From Fluviicola taffensis DSM 16823 (GTDB taxonomy: Bacteria > Bacteroidota > Bacteroidia > Flavobacteriales_D > Crocinitomicaceae): a DNA stretch of 64,000 nucleotides. The stretch is taken from positions 310,001 to 374,000 of the forward strand of contig NC_015321.1 of the NCBI RefSeq assembly GCF_000194605.1, in the 5' to 3' direction. The notes beneath the pieces are model-generated. The model made no database searches, was not told the DNA's origin, and saw only the letters and a list, made by a program, of their open reading frames with translations. Positions 9,523 to 18,378 of this stretch are shown here, one piece after another; the stretch's first letter is position 1; the number at the start of each line of letters is the position of its first letter. Made by a program: the position numbers and the translations under genes.

Positions 9523-11379
9523 ATGAAAAAATACTTTACTTTCTTTGGACTATTCGCTCTAGCGGCATTGGGAACACTTCATGCTCAGCAAAATTCAGCC
9601 TTAGGGTCAGATTTTCAATCAATCAGAAAAGAAATGGTTGCTTGGGATGCAGTGCGCGGTGAATGGCTAGCTTCTTCTATGGAGGCAATGGCGGATAAAA
9701 AACCGACGCCGGATCGTAATTTTCCGGAAGAATATACTCCCGCAGAAATGTTTAATGCGATGCCAACTGCTACACAAGAAAAAGTAAGGGGTCAAATTCA
9801 ACGTTCAACTACTAATTCTGATAGTATCTCTCGCACGAAATGGAATCGTTTAAACAGTTTTACTTCAAGAACTCCCAATTGCAAACCTGTAATGGGTCGA
9901 ACTTATGGAGACCCGCATTTAAAATCGTTTGATGGAGCGACTTATTCCTTTCAAACTGTAGGAGAATTCACTTTGGTTAAATCTGGAAGTGGTAACATGA
10001 ATGTACAAGTACGTCAGCGCAATCAATCTGATGACTTTTCACTAAACACAGCAGTAGCAATGAATGTTGGTGGAGACCGCGTTTGTTTTTATGCCAATGA
10101 AAAACCCGATGGAAATAATTCTACACCACTTCGTATTGGAGGCGAACCCATTTATGTGGAAGGTGAAAATTATTACCTAGAACATGGTGGAACGATTAGT
10201 CGTTCATCTAAAAATGACTATGTGGTAACATGGCCAACTGGCGAACGTGTGAAACTAGATGCTTCACAAACTGGAGGGATGGGATTCTATAATATTGCAG
10301 TAGAAATTTATCCTTGTGCTGATAATTTTGATGGAATCTTAGGAAATGCAAATGGAAGAAGTTCAGACGACTTCGATGTTCGTAACACACAAGGAGGAAT
10401 CGCTTCTTCTAACTGGAACATGGGTGTTTTTGGATCAACTAACCAACGTGATCAGGTTTTAGAGAAAGAATACTTGGCGTTTTTAGCCAAAGATTTTGCA
10501 CGACAATACCGCATTTCCCCAGAAGAATCTTTATTTGATTACGGTTTCAACCAAAGTACTTTTGCATTCACCGATGAGTCATTTCCTCGTGTTCATAGAA
10601 CTTTAGGTGATTTAAACGATGATGACCGCAGACGTGCACAAAGAGAGTGCGAACGTAGAGGGTTTACGGGGTATGATTTAAGTGCATGTGTTTATGACAA
10701 TGGTTTCTTGCGTATCGAACCTACTCCGAAACCAACTATCCCAAACCGCACGACAGGAAGACAATTGGATCCGGTAAGAACTCCATCTCCAAATAGAAAC
10801 CCAGGTCAAAAGCCTTTCAGAGAACGTTATCCAACTCCAATAGTTGAAGAACCCAAAGTTCGGAATACTAGTCCAATTGAAACAGAAAAACCAGTCGTTA
10901 GAGAACCCATTAAACCAATTCCACAAGATCCTGGTGCGGTAAGTAATCCTGGAACGAGACCTGTTTCGACTACAGGAAGAGGTACTGTAAAACCCGTTGA
11001 AGAAAAAGTGAATGTGCCTATTAAAGAGCCACAAGTGACTAAACCAGAAAGAACGGAGCCAATTCGTAATGAACCAGTTAAAGAACCTGAAATTAAACGA
11101 CCAGAAAGAACAGAACCTATCCGCAAGGAACCTGTAATCTCAGAACCCATAAGAACTCAACCGATAAGAACAGAACCTATTCGGACGGAGCCTGTGAGGG
11201 CTCAACCTGAAAGAACAATACCTATTCGCACGGAACCGGTGAAATCAGAACCAAGATATACACCTCCACCAAGTAACCCGGTACCGAAACCAGTTCAGCG
11301 TCCTGCAAGTACGCCAGTTTCGACACCAGTTACAACCCCTTCAAAACCAATAACTACCCCTATAAGAAGAGGTGGTTAA
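9523..11379 (+). CDS. Secreted von Willebrand factor type D domain protein with Pro/Glu/Arg repeat tail
   Basis: A 618-residue protein with a signal peptide (MKKYFTFFGLFALAALGTLHA). Residues about 120-300 form a VWD domain: GRTYGDPHLKSFDGATYSFQ is the classic GDPHxxxFDG entry motif, and PCADNFDGILGNANG followed by DDFDVRN matches the calcium-binding end of VWD. From about residue 400 the chain becomes low-complexity with tandem units of the type PERTEPIRxEPV, ending in Pro/Thr/Ser-rich sequence, suggesting an extended, exposed stalk. No T9SS sorting domain is visible. VWD domains are best known from animal mucins and also occur in bacterial surface proteins. The role here is unknown. Confidence 0.82.
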   Translation: MKKYFTFFGLFALAALGTLHAQQNSALGSDFQSIRKEMVAWDAVRGEWLASSMEAMADKKPTPDRNFPEEYTPAEMFNAMPTATQEKVRGQIQRSTTNSDSISRTKWNRLNSFTSRTPNCKPVMGRTYGDPHLKSFDGATYSFQTVGEFTLVKSGSGNMNVQVRQRNQSDDFSLNTAVAMNVGGDRVCFYANEKPDGNNSTPLRIGGEPIYVEGENYYLEHGGTISRSSKNDYVVTWPTGERVKLDASQTGGMGFYNIAVEIYPCADNFDGILGNANGRSSDDFDVRNTQGGIASSNWNMGVFGSTNQRDQVLEKEYLAFLAKDFARQYRISPEESLFDYGFNQSTFAFTDESFPRVHRTLGDLNDDDRRRAQRECERRGFTGYDLSACVYDNGFLRIEPTPKPTIPNRTTGRQLDPVRTPSPNRNPGQKPFRERYPTPIVEEPKVRNTSPIETEKPVVREPIKPIPQDPGAVSNPGTRPVSTTGRGTVKPVEEKVNVPIKEPQVTKPERTEPIRNEPVKEPEIKRPERTEPIRKEPVISEPIRTQPIRTEPIRTEPVRAQPERTIPIRTEPVKSEPRYTPPPSNPVPKPVQRPASTPVSTPVTTPSKPITTPIRRGG

Positions 11380-11383
11380 CGCG

Positions 11384-11411
11384 AGAGGAGTCTTCGGACT
11401 CCTTTCTTTTT
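11384..11411 (+). terminator. Intrinsic terminator after the VWD gene
   Basis: A 7-bp stem AGGAGTC (11386-11392), a TTCG tetraloop and GACTCCT (11397-11403) are followed by a T-rich run, 4 bases after the VWD stop codon. This is a textbook rho-independent terminator. Confidence 0.9.
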
Positions 11412-11489
11412 ACCCAATTTTGAAACAAATTAAGAATCGAACGTTAATTACTATTTGTAGGTAGGCTCAAAAAAGCCTTTCTTTCGATG

Positions 11490-11497
11490 TAAATTTG
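11490..11497 (+). promoter_or_regulatory. Bacteroidota -7 element in front of AsmA gene
   Basis: TAAATTTG matches the Bacteroidota -7 consensus TAnnTTTG exactly and ends 4 bases before the ATG at 11502, which would give a leaderless or nearly leaderless mRNA. No good -33 TTTG was found at the usual distance, so this is tentative. Confidence 0.35.
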
Positions 11498-11501
11498 ATG
11501 T

Positions 11502-14180
11502 ATGAAGTGGAAAAAGTGGCTGGTGAAAACATTGAAATGGTTCTTTATAATCTTTTCAGGCCTCTTTTTGCTAATTACCATCCTTCTCTATGCATTCAAA
11601 GACGATATTATTGATTATGCTGTTTCAGAAATTAATAAATCGTTAAAAGCAAAAGTAAACGTTGATAAAATTGATGTTACTTTCTGGGCTACATTTCCAG
11701 ATTTAAGCCTGGACTTCAATCACGTATTCATTCAAGATCCTTTCAAAAACTCCACATCAAAAGACACCCTTCTATACACAGAACAAATTCGGTTGAAATT
11801 TAGTCCAGCAGATATTTGGAACGAAAATTACCATGTCAAGAAAATAGTCATCAAACCAGGAACGCTTCAATTGAAAATTCGCAAAAATGGTGAGGAGAAT
11901 TATGACATATTAAAAGAATCTGATTCGAAGGAGAAAACAACTTTCAAGTTAACTCTAGAATCAATCAAAGCTTCTGGCATCCGATTTTCGTATTCAAACA
12001 AAGTGAATGAAAATAGTTACAAAGCCAAAATTCAAGACATTCAGCTTGTAGGTAATTTCACACAAGACCAATTTGATATTTCAACCAATGCAGATTTTTA
12101 CATTCAGCGTATCCAAAACGGATTGGTTCCTTTCGTAATCAATCAGCAGGCTTCTACCCAAGTTTCAATTCATATAGACCAAGTAAAAGAACTGTTTGAA
12201 ATTAATAATGGAAAATTGTTACTGGCGCAAATTCCGTTCGATTTTAATTTGAAGGTCGACTCAACATCCATCAAACTAAATATTGATGCAGATAAAATTC
12301 CTTTGGCTGAACTCGCAAATAAACTCGCTTTTAAGGAAGTAGAAACCGTTTCAAAATTGAAGGGATCAGGAACTGGAAGCTTTCACCTTTCCATGAACAA
12401 TGAACTCAAGAAAGATTCCTATCCAAAAGTAGCGTGTAATTTCTCTATTGACAATGGAAAACTGACTGAACCTACTAAAGGACTCACCTTGAGCAATATT
12501 GATTTGAAAGGAGAATATTCTTCATTAAAAGGAAAAAACAAGGAAGAATTGACCATTCGAAATGTGTCGTTTCAAACTATCAGCGGACCATTTTCAGGAA
12601 AGTTAGCTATCCGAAGATTCTCGCAACCAAGCTATAAAGGATCTGCTAAAGGTGCTCTCGATTTAGAAGTTATTCATGCACTATTTAAAATTCCGAAAAT
12701 TGAAGAGCTTTCAGGAAAAGTAACTGTCAATACCAATTTTTATTTGGAAACTGTTTTTGAAAACAACGAAGCAGTTGTAGAAATTAGAGATGGAAATGGC
12801 ACTGCTCTGATGAACAATGTTGATTTTAGTATGGAAAAAGATTCTCGACAATTCAAGGACATTTATGGAAATCTGATTTTAAATCGCAGCGATGCCGTTT
12901 TGGAGGATTTGAAAGTTCGTCTTGGCGAGTCTGATTTACAGTTAAATGGAAGTTTTAATTACATCGATCAATTTTTACAAGACAAACACACTTTAGATGT
13001 ATCCGTTATTGCAGAAAGTAAAAAAATCAATCTGAAAGATTTCACCAATACGATTGCTGGAGATCCAAAAGCGACTACAACTGCTCGTGAATGGATGCTG
13101 CCAACCTTAATTAATGGAAATGTGAAACTAAATGTGGATGCTATTCATATGGAAAATCATGTTTTTACACAAATCAATGGAGAAATGACCGTTGGAAACA
13201 GAGCAATTTCTATCCAAAAACTACACGGAATAACTGGAAATGCAACCGTACGTGGAACTTTAGCCATTGTAGAATCTGCTCCCGAATATTTTCAATTGGC
13301 AACGAATTTGAGCTCCAAAGACATTTATTTTAAGCCCATTTTCAGAGAATGGAACAACTTTGATCAAAGCGTTATTAAAGAAGACAATATCAGTGGAAGA
13401 GCCGAAGCTATTTTGGATTTCAAAGCTCCTTTTGACCTACAATACGGAATTCTAAAGGATGAAATAGAAGCGCAGATTCAACTAAAAATTATCGGCGGAC
13501 AATTAAAAAATGTAGAAACATTTACTGCTTTGACCAAAGATTTGAAAACTGCCAAAACAAAATTGATTCTAAAACAACGAGATATTTCTGCTTTAGAAGG
13601 AAAGTTGAACAACATTCAGTTTGAAACCTTGGAAAACACGATTTTCATTAAAAAGAGTACGATTATTATTCCGAAAATGGAAATCAAGACCAATGCGCTA
13701 ACCATTGCAATTGATGGACAACACAAATTCAACAACGATATTGATTACAAATTTGCTTTCCGTTTTAGAGAATTGAAACAAACAAAAGACGAATCTGAAT
13801 TTGGTATTGTGGAAGACGACGGAACAGGAATTAAAGTCTTTGTTCGCATGTATGGAAATCTGGCAAATCCAATCATTGAATGGGATAAATCTTCACGCAA
13901 AGAAGACGCCAAACAAAACCGTGAAGAAGCGAAAACAGAAGCCATCTCCATTCTAAAATCAGAATTGGGATTGTTTAAAAAAGATACCACCATCAAAAAA
14001 TACCAACCTCCGAAGAAAGAATACGAAGTACTTGAAATTGAATTTGGAAAAGAGGAAGAAGTCAATCCATTTGAAGAGAAAAAGAAAATCGAAAAAGAAA
14101 AAAAAGGACTCAAGAAATTTGGAGAGAAACTCAAAGAAAAAGGTAAAAAAGAAGAGACAGAAGAATTTACTGTGGATTAG
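11502..14180 (+). CDS. AsmA-family inner-membrane protein
   Basis: An 892-residue protein with a single N-terminal membrane anchor (residues about 12-30), followed directly by the AsmA-type start VSEINKSLKAKVNVDKIDVTFWATFPDLSLDF. The rest is repetitive beta-strand sequence typical of AsmA-like bridge proteins, which are thought to span the periplasm and help move lipids or assemble the outer membrane. The C-terminal 70 residues are very rich in Lys and Glu (KKKIEKEKKGLKKFGEKLKE), an unusual charged tail for this family. It stands alone between a terminator and a repeat-containing gap. Confidence 0.85.
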   Translation: MKWKKWLVKTLKWFFIIFSGLFLLITILLYAFKDDIIDYAVSEINKSLKAKVNVDKIDVTFWATFPDLSLDFNHVFIQDPFKNSTSKDTLLYTEQIRLKFSPADIWNENYHVKKIVIKPGTLQLKIRKNGEENYDILKESDSKEKTTFKLTLESIKASGIRFSYSNKVNENSYKAKIQDIQLVGNFTQDQFDISTNADFYIQRIQNGLVPFVINQQASTQVSIHIDQVKELFEINNGKLLLAQIPFDFNLKVDSTSIKLNIDADKIPLAELANKLAFKEVETVSKLKGSGTGSFHLSMNNELKKDSYPKVACNFSIDNGKLTEPTKGLTLSNIDLKGEYSSLKGKNKEELTIRNVSFQTISGPFSGKLAIRRFSQPSYKGSAKGALDLEVIHALFKIPKIEELSGKVTVNTNFYLETVFENNEAVVEIRDGNGTALMNNVDFSMEKDSRQFKDIYGNLILNRSDAVLEDLKVRLGESDLQLNGSFNYIDQFLQDKHTLDVSVIAESKKINLKDFTNTIAGDPKATTTAREWMLPTLINGNVKLNVDAIHMENHVFTQINGEMTVGNRAISIQKLHGITGNATVRGTLAIVESAPEYFQLATNLSSKDIYFKPIFREWNNFDQSVIKEDNISGRAEAILDFKAPFDLQYGILKDEIEAQIQLKIIGGQLKNVETFTALTKDLKTAKTKLILKQRDISALEGKLNNIQFETLENTIFIKKSTIIIPKMEIKTNALTIAIDGQHKFNNDIDYKFAFRFRELKQTKDESEFGIVEDDGTGIKVFVRMYGNLANPIIEWDKSSRKEDAKQNREEAKTEAISILKSELGLFKKDTTIKKYQPPKKEYEVLEIEFGKEEEVNPFEEKKKIEKEKKGLKKFGEKLKEKGKKEETEEFTVD

Positions 14181-14189
14181 TTACGGAGT

Positions 14190-14275
14190 ATGTCCATCTC
14201 GATACTTTCGCCTTGTCAGTTCGAGTCCTGGAAATACGGGATATCGAGAACAAATGGCGAAAACTCGATTTGACA
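14190..14275. repeat. Dispersed palindromic repeat, copy 1
   Basis: Left arm 14190-14226 (begins ATGTCCATCTCGATACTTTC) and right arm 14241-14275 (ATATCGAGAAC...GGCGAAAACTCGA...TGACA) form an imperfect inverted repeat. The same arms occur at 24192-24228 and 24294-24330 with a longer centre. It looks like a REP-type extragenic element. Confidence 0.7.
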
Positions 14276-14333
14276 TGATCAGGTCATAGATATTCATAAT
14301 AATACTGTATTATTACACACTAAAAATGTTAGA

Positions 14334-15005
14334 ATGAGTGGGATTCAATCTTTTATTGACATGCTTTTTATAGGAGTAATCACACTCTTTCCTGTTGTCA
14401 ACCCAATTGGATCTGCATTTATTGTAAATCCGTATCTGTCGAATTTAGAAATTCAAGAAAAAAGAAAAGCTGTCAAGAAAATCGCGCTTTATGCATTCAT
14501 TTTATGTACAATCGCTCTTTTTGCGGGGCATTGGATTTTGGAAATTTTTGGTATCACCATACCCGTAGTTCAGCTTGCTGGAGGTATAATGATTTGCAAG
14601 ATAGGATGGGAATTTCTTTCCTCGGATAAAAAAGAAGAAAAAACACTCATAGATGAATCTGGTGAGAGTCCAAATTCCAATTACACACTCATTCAGGACA
14701 AATTATTTTACCCCATTACATTCCCAATAACAACAGGAGCTGGATCTATTTCGGTTCTTTTCACATTGAGTGCTCACAGCGCCAATGCCCATATAAACAT
14801 GTACCTAATCAATACTGGGGCAATTCTTTCAGCAATCGTTGTAATCTGTTTACTTATTTATTTTTTCTATCTGAATACAAAAAAAATAATTCGAGTAATT
14901 GGTAAAGAAGGAGAACAAATCCTCAATCGAATCATGGCATTCCTCATTTTTTGTGTGGGGCTTCAAATTGGAATAACAGGTATTAAATCACTTATTATTG
15001 CATAA
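14334..15005 (+). CDS. MarC/UPF0056-family membrane protein
   Basis: A 223-residue protein with six membrane segments. The N-terminal FIGVITLFPVVNPIGSAFIV and the middle FYPITFPITTGAGSISVLF are the two diagnostic NP-[IV]-G and P-[IL]-T-x-G-[AP]-G motifs of the MarC (NAAT-like) family. Family members are inner-membrane proteins of uncertain transport function, and the old link with multiple antibiotic resistance has not held up. Length is normal. Confidence 0.9.
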   Translation: MSGIQSFIDMLFIGVITLFPVVNPIGSAFIVNPYLSNLEIQEKRKAVKKIALYAFILCTIALFAGHWILEIFGITIPVVQLAGGIMICKIGWEFLSSDKKEEKTLIDESGESPNSNYTLIQDKLFYPITFPITTGAGSISVLFTLSAHSANAHINMYLINTGAILSAIVVICLLIYFFYLNTKKIIRVIGKEGEQILNRIMAFLIFCVGLQIGITGIKSLIIA

Positions 15006-15026
15006 AATGCTCTCGAATAGGTAGAT

Positions 15027-15473
15027 TCAAAATAGAGTTTCTACACTTGCAAATCGGTGTGTAAATATCTGTTCCAATTGTTTACGGACAAAAAGCCAAT
15101 GCGCCAATTTTCCCAAAAAACCTAAAGGAAGTTGATAAGTCACAATATCGGTCATTTCAACCCCTCCTTCAACTGTTTTGAAATGATGTTCATGATGCCA
15201 AATCCGATATGGTCCAATACGCTGTTCATCGACAAAAAATTGCTGATCCTGAACATGGGTGATTTCTGTCAACCAATTCAATTTGATTCCCAATACAGGA
15301 CGGACTGTATAGCCAATCATCAATCCTTCATACATTTTTTCTGGAACAGTTGTCAAAACTTGAAAACGCATGTATTCTGGCGTAATTTTCTGCAAGTTGT
15401 TTGGATTGGAAAAGAAATCCCAGCAAACTTTTAAATCTGCTGGGATAAACTGGGTGCGTTTGAGTTGGTACAT
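15027..15473 (-). CDS. SRPBCC-family ligand-binding protein
   Basis: A 148-residue protein starting MYQLKRTQFIPADLKVCWDFFSNPNNLQKITP, the usual opening of START/SRPBCC (polyketide cyclase-like) proteins in which a helix follows the first strand. The middle WLTEITHVQDQQFFVDEQRIGPYRIWHHEHHFK agrees with bacterial SRPBCC proteins often labelled cell-division inhibitor-like. The fold makes a hydrophobic pocket, and the ligand is unknown. It is convergent with the MarC gene. Confidence 0.8.
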   Translation of the reverse strand: MYQLKRTQFIPADLKVCWDFFSNPNNLQKITPEYMRFQVLTTVPEKMYEGLMIGYTVRPVLGIKLNWLTEITHVQDQQFFVDEQRIGPYRIWHHEHHFKTVEGGVEMTDIVTYQLPLGFLGKLAHWLFVRKQLEQIFTHRFASVETLF

Positions 15474-15812
15474 ACTTTTTTATTTTATAAACAACTCAAT
15501 AACAAAGAAGGTTCATTCAATGATGTTGAACTAGAACACGTTTGGTTTTTACTCCGTTGTCTGCAACGATTTCTAACAAATGCCGTTGTTTAACGATGAA
15601 ATATAAATCATCAACTACTACAGTAAACCAAATGAAGCACCTTTATTTATAAGTTCAAGAAAATATTGGACCATCAATAACAAATATGTGCAACAAAAAA
15701 ACAGGAGATCACAGAACCACATTTTCGAAATTAGAAGTTTGTAATTGATTTATGGATTTTTGAACCCAATGGCATCTTAGGTGTAACTAGTAATAATTCT
15801 AAACTGGACATT
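15474..15812. other. Intergenic gap between divergent genes
   Basis: A 339-base AT-rich gap between the divergent SRPBCC and VWA/T9SS genes. I see no ORF, strong hairpin or convincing promoter consensus; it presumably holds both promoters. Confidence 0.4.
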
Positions 15813-17732
15813 ATGAAATTCGTTGCTCTACTTTGCATGCTACTACTTGGTTCTAGTATAGCTTTTTCCCAATCTATTTCTGGAAACATGAATTCAGAAT
15901 CCCACAATGAAGCACTTCGCTATGGAAATGTGGACATCTACAAAGGAGATAAATTAGTTGCCTCAGTTCTCACAGATAAATTAGGGAATTTTGCCATCGC
16001 ACTTGATACAGGAACGTATGTGTGTGTGATGAATTATGCAGGATTCACTCCTATCACAAAAGAAATAAAAGTAACTGGAAATGAAGTCGCTGATTTCAAA
16101 ATGAAAGAAGATCCAAAGGCTAAAAAACCAACAACAAAAGCAGATGACGGTGATCTAGATCTGAGAAAAGAAATGCGTGAAATCGAAGAAGTCGCAATAG
16201 TTAGTTCCAAAAGCGATAAAAAGGGAGTAGCCTTAAGAAAAAGTAGAACCGACGCTTATGATGCTTCTCCGACTATTTCAAGCGGTAGAGTTATGAGCAC
16301 TCACTCGGGAGATCTTGAATTTGAAGGGCTTTCAACCAACACAGCCAGCTCAAAACTATTAACTGCGGGTGAAATCAATGATTTTTCGAAATGGAAAATG
16401 TGGCAAGACCTTTCCAAAGGAGAATTGTCAGCTTATCAAAAAATGTGGCAAATTGCGCCATCAGGAAGATATACCGTGATGCTTCAATCAGAAGACGGAA
16501 TTCCGATTGTTGATGCAGTTGTACAATTGCTTCTGAATCGCGATGTGCTTTTTACAACAAGAAGCGATAATACAGGAAAAGCAGAATGTTGGCTAACCAT
16601 CAAAAATGAAACCCCTGTTTTGAATGGAAAGCTCTCCATCCAAATTTCAACCAATGGAAAAACCGTTACAATTAATAAAGTAACTGCCTTCGACAAAGGA
16701 TTGAATCACCAAAAACTGAAAATTTCTTGTCAAGAAGTTGAAAATGTAGACGTTGCTTTTGTAGTTGATGCTACAGGTTCTATGGGTGATGAAATCAACT
16801 TTTTGAAAGCAGAAATGAACGATGTTATTTTCGAATCAAGGAAAATTAGCAACAAATTAAACTTCCGATTTGCGAATGTTTTTTACAGAGATATGACCGA
16901 TTCATACATTACTAAAAGCATGAACTTTAATCGTATTCTAACCGAATCAACGGCTTTCATTGACGAACAAAATGCTGGCGGAGGTGGCGATTTCCCCGAA
17001 GCAATGGATGTAGGTTTGGATTCTGCTATCAATAACCTAAGTTGGAGCGAACATGCAAGAGCACGAATTTTATTCTTGATTCTCGATGCTCCCCCTCACC
17101 AAAGTCCGCAAGTAAATGAACGATTGCAAAAATTAATTCTTCAAGCAGCTGAAAAAGGCATTCGGATTGTTCCAATTGGAGCCAGCGGAATTGATAAAAG
17201 CACGGAATATTTAATGCGTGCATTGGCATTAGGAACGAATGGCACTTATACGTTTCTGACCGATCACAGCGGAATTGGAAACAGTCACATTAAACCGTCA
17301 ACTGATAGTTACGAAGTAGAAACGCTGAATGCACTTTTGGTACGAATCGTAAAAAGCTATACCTATATGACCGATTGTCAGCAACAGATTCCTGATTTAG
17401 CATTGAACATTCCAGATTCGATTGTATCAAACGTTCCGATTAAAGATTCGAGCGATACATCTGCAAGTGATCCAAAAGCCTTACATATTACCTGGAGTTA
17501 TTATCCGAATCCAACAAATGGAATTGTCAACATCCTTCCAAATGCGGATATCAAAGAACTGTATATCTCGGATTTAAGTGGAAAAGTACTTCAAGTACTT
17601 CCAAAATTGAGTAAAAACGAACGTATTCAAGTAGATCTTTCTGCATATCCAACAGGAATCTACCTCATTCGTTACTTAGATGAGAACAATCATTGGTTGA
17701 GCGGAAAGGTTGTATTGCAGAGAACGAGCTAA
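15813..17732 (+). CDS. Secreted VWA-domain protein with carboxypeptidase-like repeat and T9SS sorting domain
   Basis: A 639-residue protein. Signal peptide MKFVALLCMLLLGSSIAFS; a carboxypeptidase-regulatory-like beta-sandwich at about residues 20-95 (NVDIYKGDKLVASVLTDKLG, YVCVMNYAGF); a linker; then a von Willebrand factor A domain at about 308-510 starting VDVAFVVDATGSMGDE. The MIDAS is D-A-T-G-S rather than D-x-S-x-S. The last ~75 residues (WSYYPNPTNGIVNILPN ... GIYLIRYLD...GKVVLQ) form a T9SS type A sorting domain, so it is exported through the outer membrane and held on or released from the surface. Likely a surface adhesion or protein-binding factor; partner unknown. Confidence 0.88.
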   Translation: MKFVALLCMLLLGSSIAFSQSISGNMNSESHNEALRYGNVDIYKGDKLVASVLTDKLGNFAIALDTGTYVCVMNYAGFTPITKEIKVTGNEVADFKMKEDPKAKKPTTKADDGDLDLRKEMREIEEVAIVSSKSDKKGVALRKSRTDAYDASPTISSGRVMSTHSGDLEFEGLSTNTASSKLLTAGEINDFSKWKMWQDLSKGELSAYQKMWQIAPSGRYTVMLQSEDGIPIVDAVVQLLLNRDVLFTTRSDNTGKAECWLTIKNETPVLNGKLSIQISTNGKTVTINKVTAFDKGLNHQKLKISCQEVENVDVAFVVDATGSMGDEINFLKAEMNDVIFESRKISNKLNFRFANVFYRDMTDSYITKSMNFNRILTESTAFIDEQNAGGGGDFPEAMDVGLDSAINNLSWSEHARARILFLILDAPPHQSPQVNERLQKLILQAAEKGIRIVPIGASGIDKSTEYLMRALALGTNGTYTFLTDHSGIGNSHIKPSTDSYEVETLNALLVRIVKSYTYMTDCQQQIPDLALNIPDSIVSNVPIKDSSDTSASDPKALHITWSYYPNPTNGIVNILPNADIKELYISDLSGKVLQVLPKLSKNERIQVDLSAYPTGIYLIRYLDENNHWLSGKVVLQRTS

Positions 17733-17736
17733 AAAT

Positions 17737-17788
17737 AAAAACTGTGGGGACGCGGGACGCGATGCGTCGCGTCGCCACAGTTTTTTTT
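17737..17788 (+). terminator. Terminator built from a GC-rich palindromic repeat
   Basis: AAAACTGTGG (17738-17747) pairs with CCACAGTTTT (17775-17784) and a run of eight Ts follows. The loop holds the palindromic GACGCGATGCGTCGCGTC. The same AACTGTG/GACGCG design recurs at 19753-19803, so this is a repeat family serving as terminator. Confidence 0.8.
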
Positions 17789-17856
17789 GCAATATCCATG
17801 TAACTTTTTCCATTTTTGTCAAACATACAGTTGTACCCAATTGTGATTTATCAAGA

Positions 17857-18378
17857 ATGAAGGAAAAACAAAAGGCATTTCTCACACTCTACGAGCCGGT
17901 TCATGAACGGTTTGAACGCTTCTGCAGAGCTAGAGTTTACAATGAAATGGATTTTAGAGATTTAATGAATGATAGTCTGCTAGTGGCTTATGAAAAGTTC
18001 GATTCTTTGAAATCAAAAGAAGCCTTTCTCTCATTTTTGTTCAGCATTTGTGTACGTGTTTTAGGGAATTATCACCAAAAGAAGCGTGAATCCCGAATTC
18101 CTGAAGGAAGTGCTCACTTGGAAGTTTGGGATAGAAATGCCAATCCACAATCGCATGCAGATGTTCATTATCTCTACGAAGGGTTGGCTAAACTATCTGC
18201 TGACCAACGAGAAAGTATCATTCTGTTTGAAATTTCGGGATTCAGTATTCAAGAGATTTCTGTCATTCAAAACGCATCCGAATCAGCTGTGAAACAGCGA
18301 TTAAAAAGGGGGCGGGAAAAATTGATGGAAATTCTCACCTATGAATCTTCTTTAAAAATTGTAGAAAGTCATGGATAA
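17857..18378 (+). CDS. ECF-type RNA polymerase sigma factor
   Basis: About 173 residues with the two domains of an extracytoplasmic-function sigma factor: region 2 at LYEPVHERFERFCRARVYN...LMNDSLLVAYEKFDS and region 4 at LSADQRESIILFEISGFSIQEIS...SESAVKQRLKRGREKLMEIL, including the helix-turn-helix that reads the -35 element. A longer frame extends to 17710 but would run through the upstream terminator, so the ATG at 17857 (MKEKQKAF) is chosen. The 3' end overlaps the next gene by 8 bases, the usual arrangement of a sigma factor with its regulator. Confidence 0.88.
   Translation: MKEKQKAFLTLYEPVHERFERFCRARVYNEMDFRDLMNDSLLVAYEKFDSLKSKEAFLSFLFSICVRVLGNYHQKKRESRIPEGSAHLEVWDRNANPQSHADVHYLYEGLAKLSADQRESIILFEISGFSIQEISVIQNASESAVKQRLKRGREKLMEILTYESSLKIVESHG

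Noticed and set aside
10678-11150. Antisense ORFs in the VWD protein tail
   Set aside because: They are shadows of the repetitive Pro/Glu/Arg coding region.
17710-17856. Longer N-terminus of the sigma factor
   Set aside because: It would be translated through the upstream terminator hairpin; the ATG at 17857 starts the conserved region 2.
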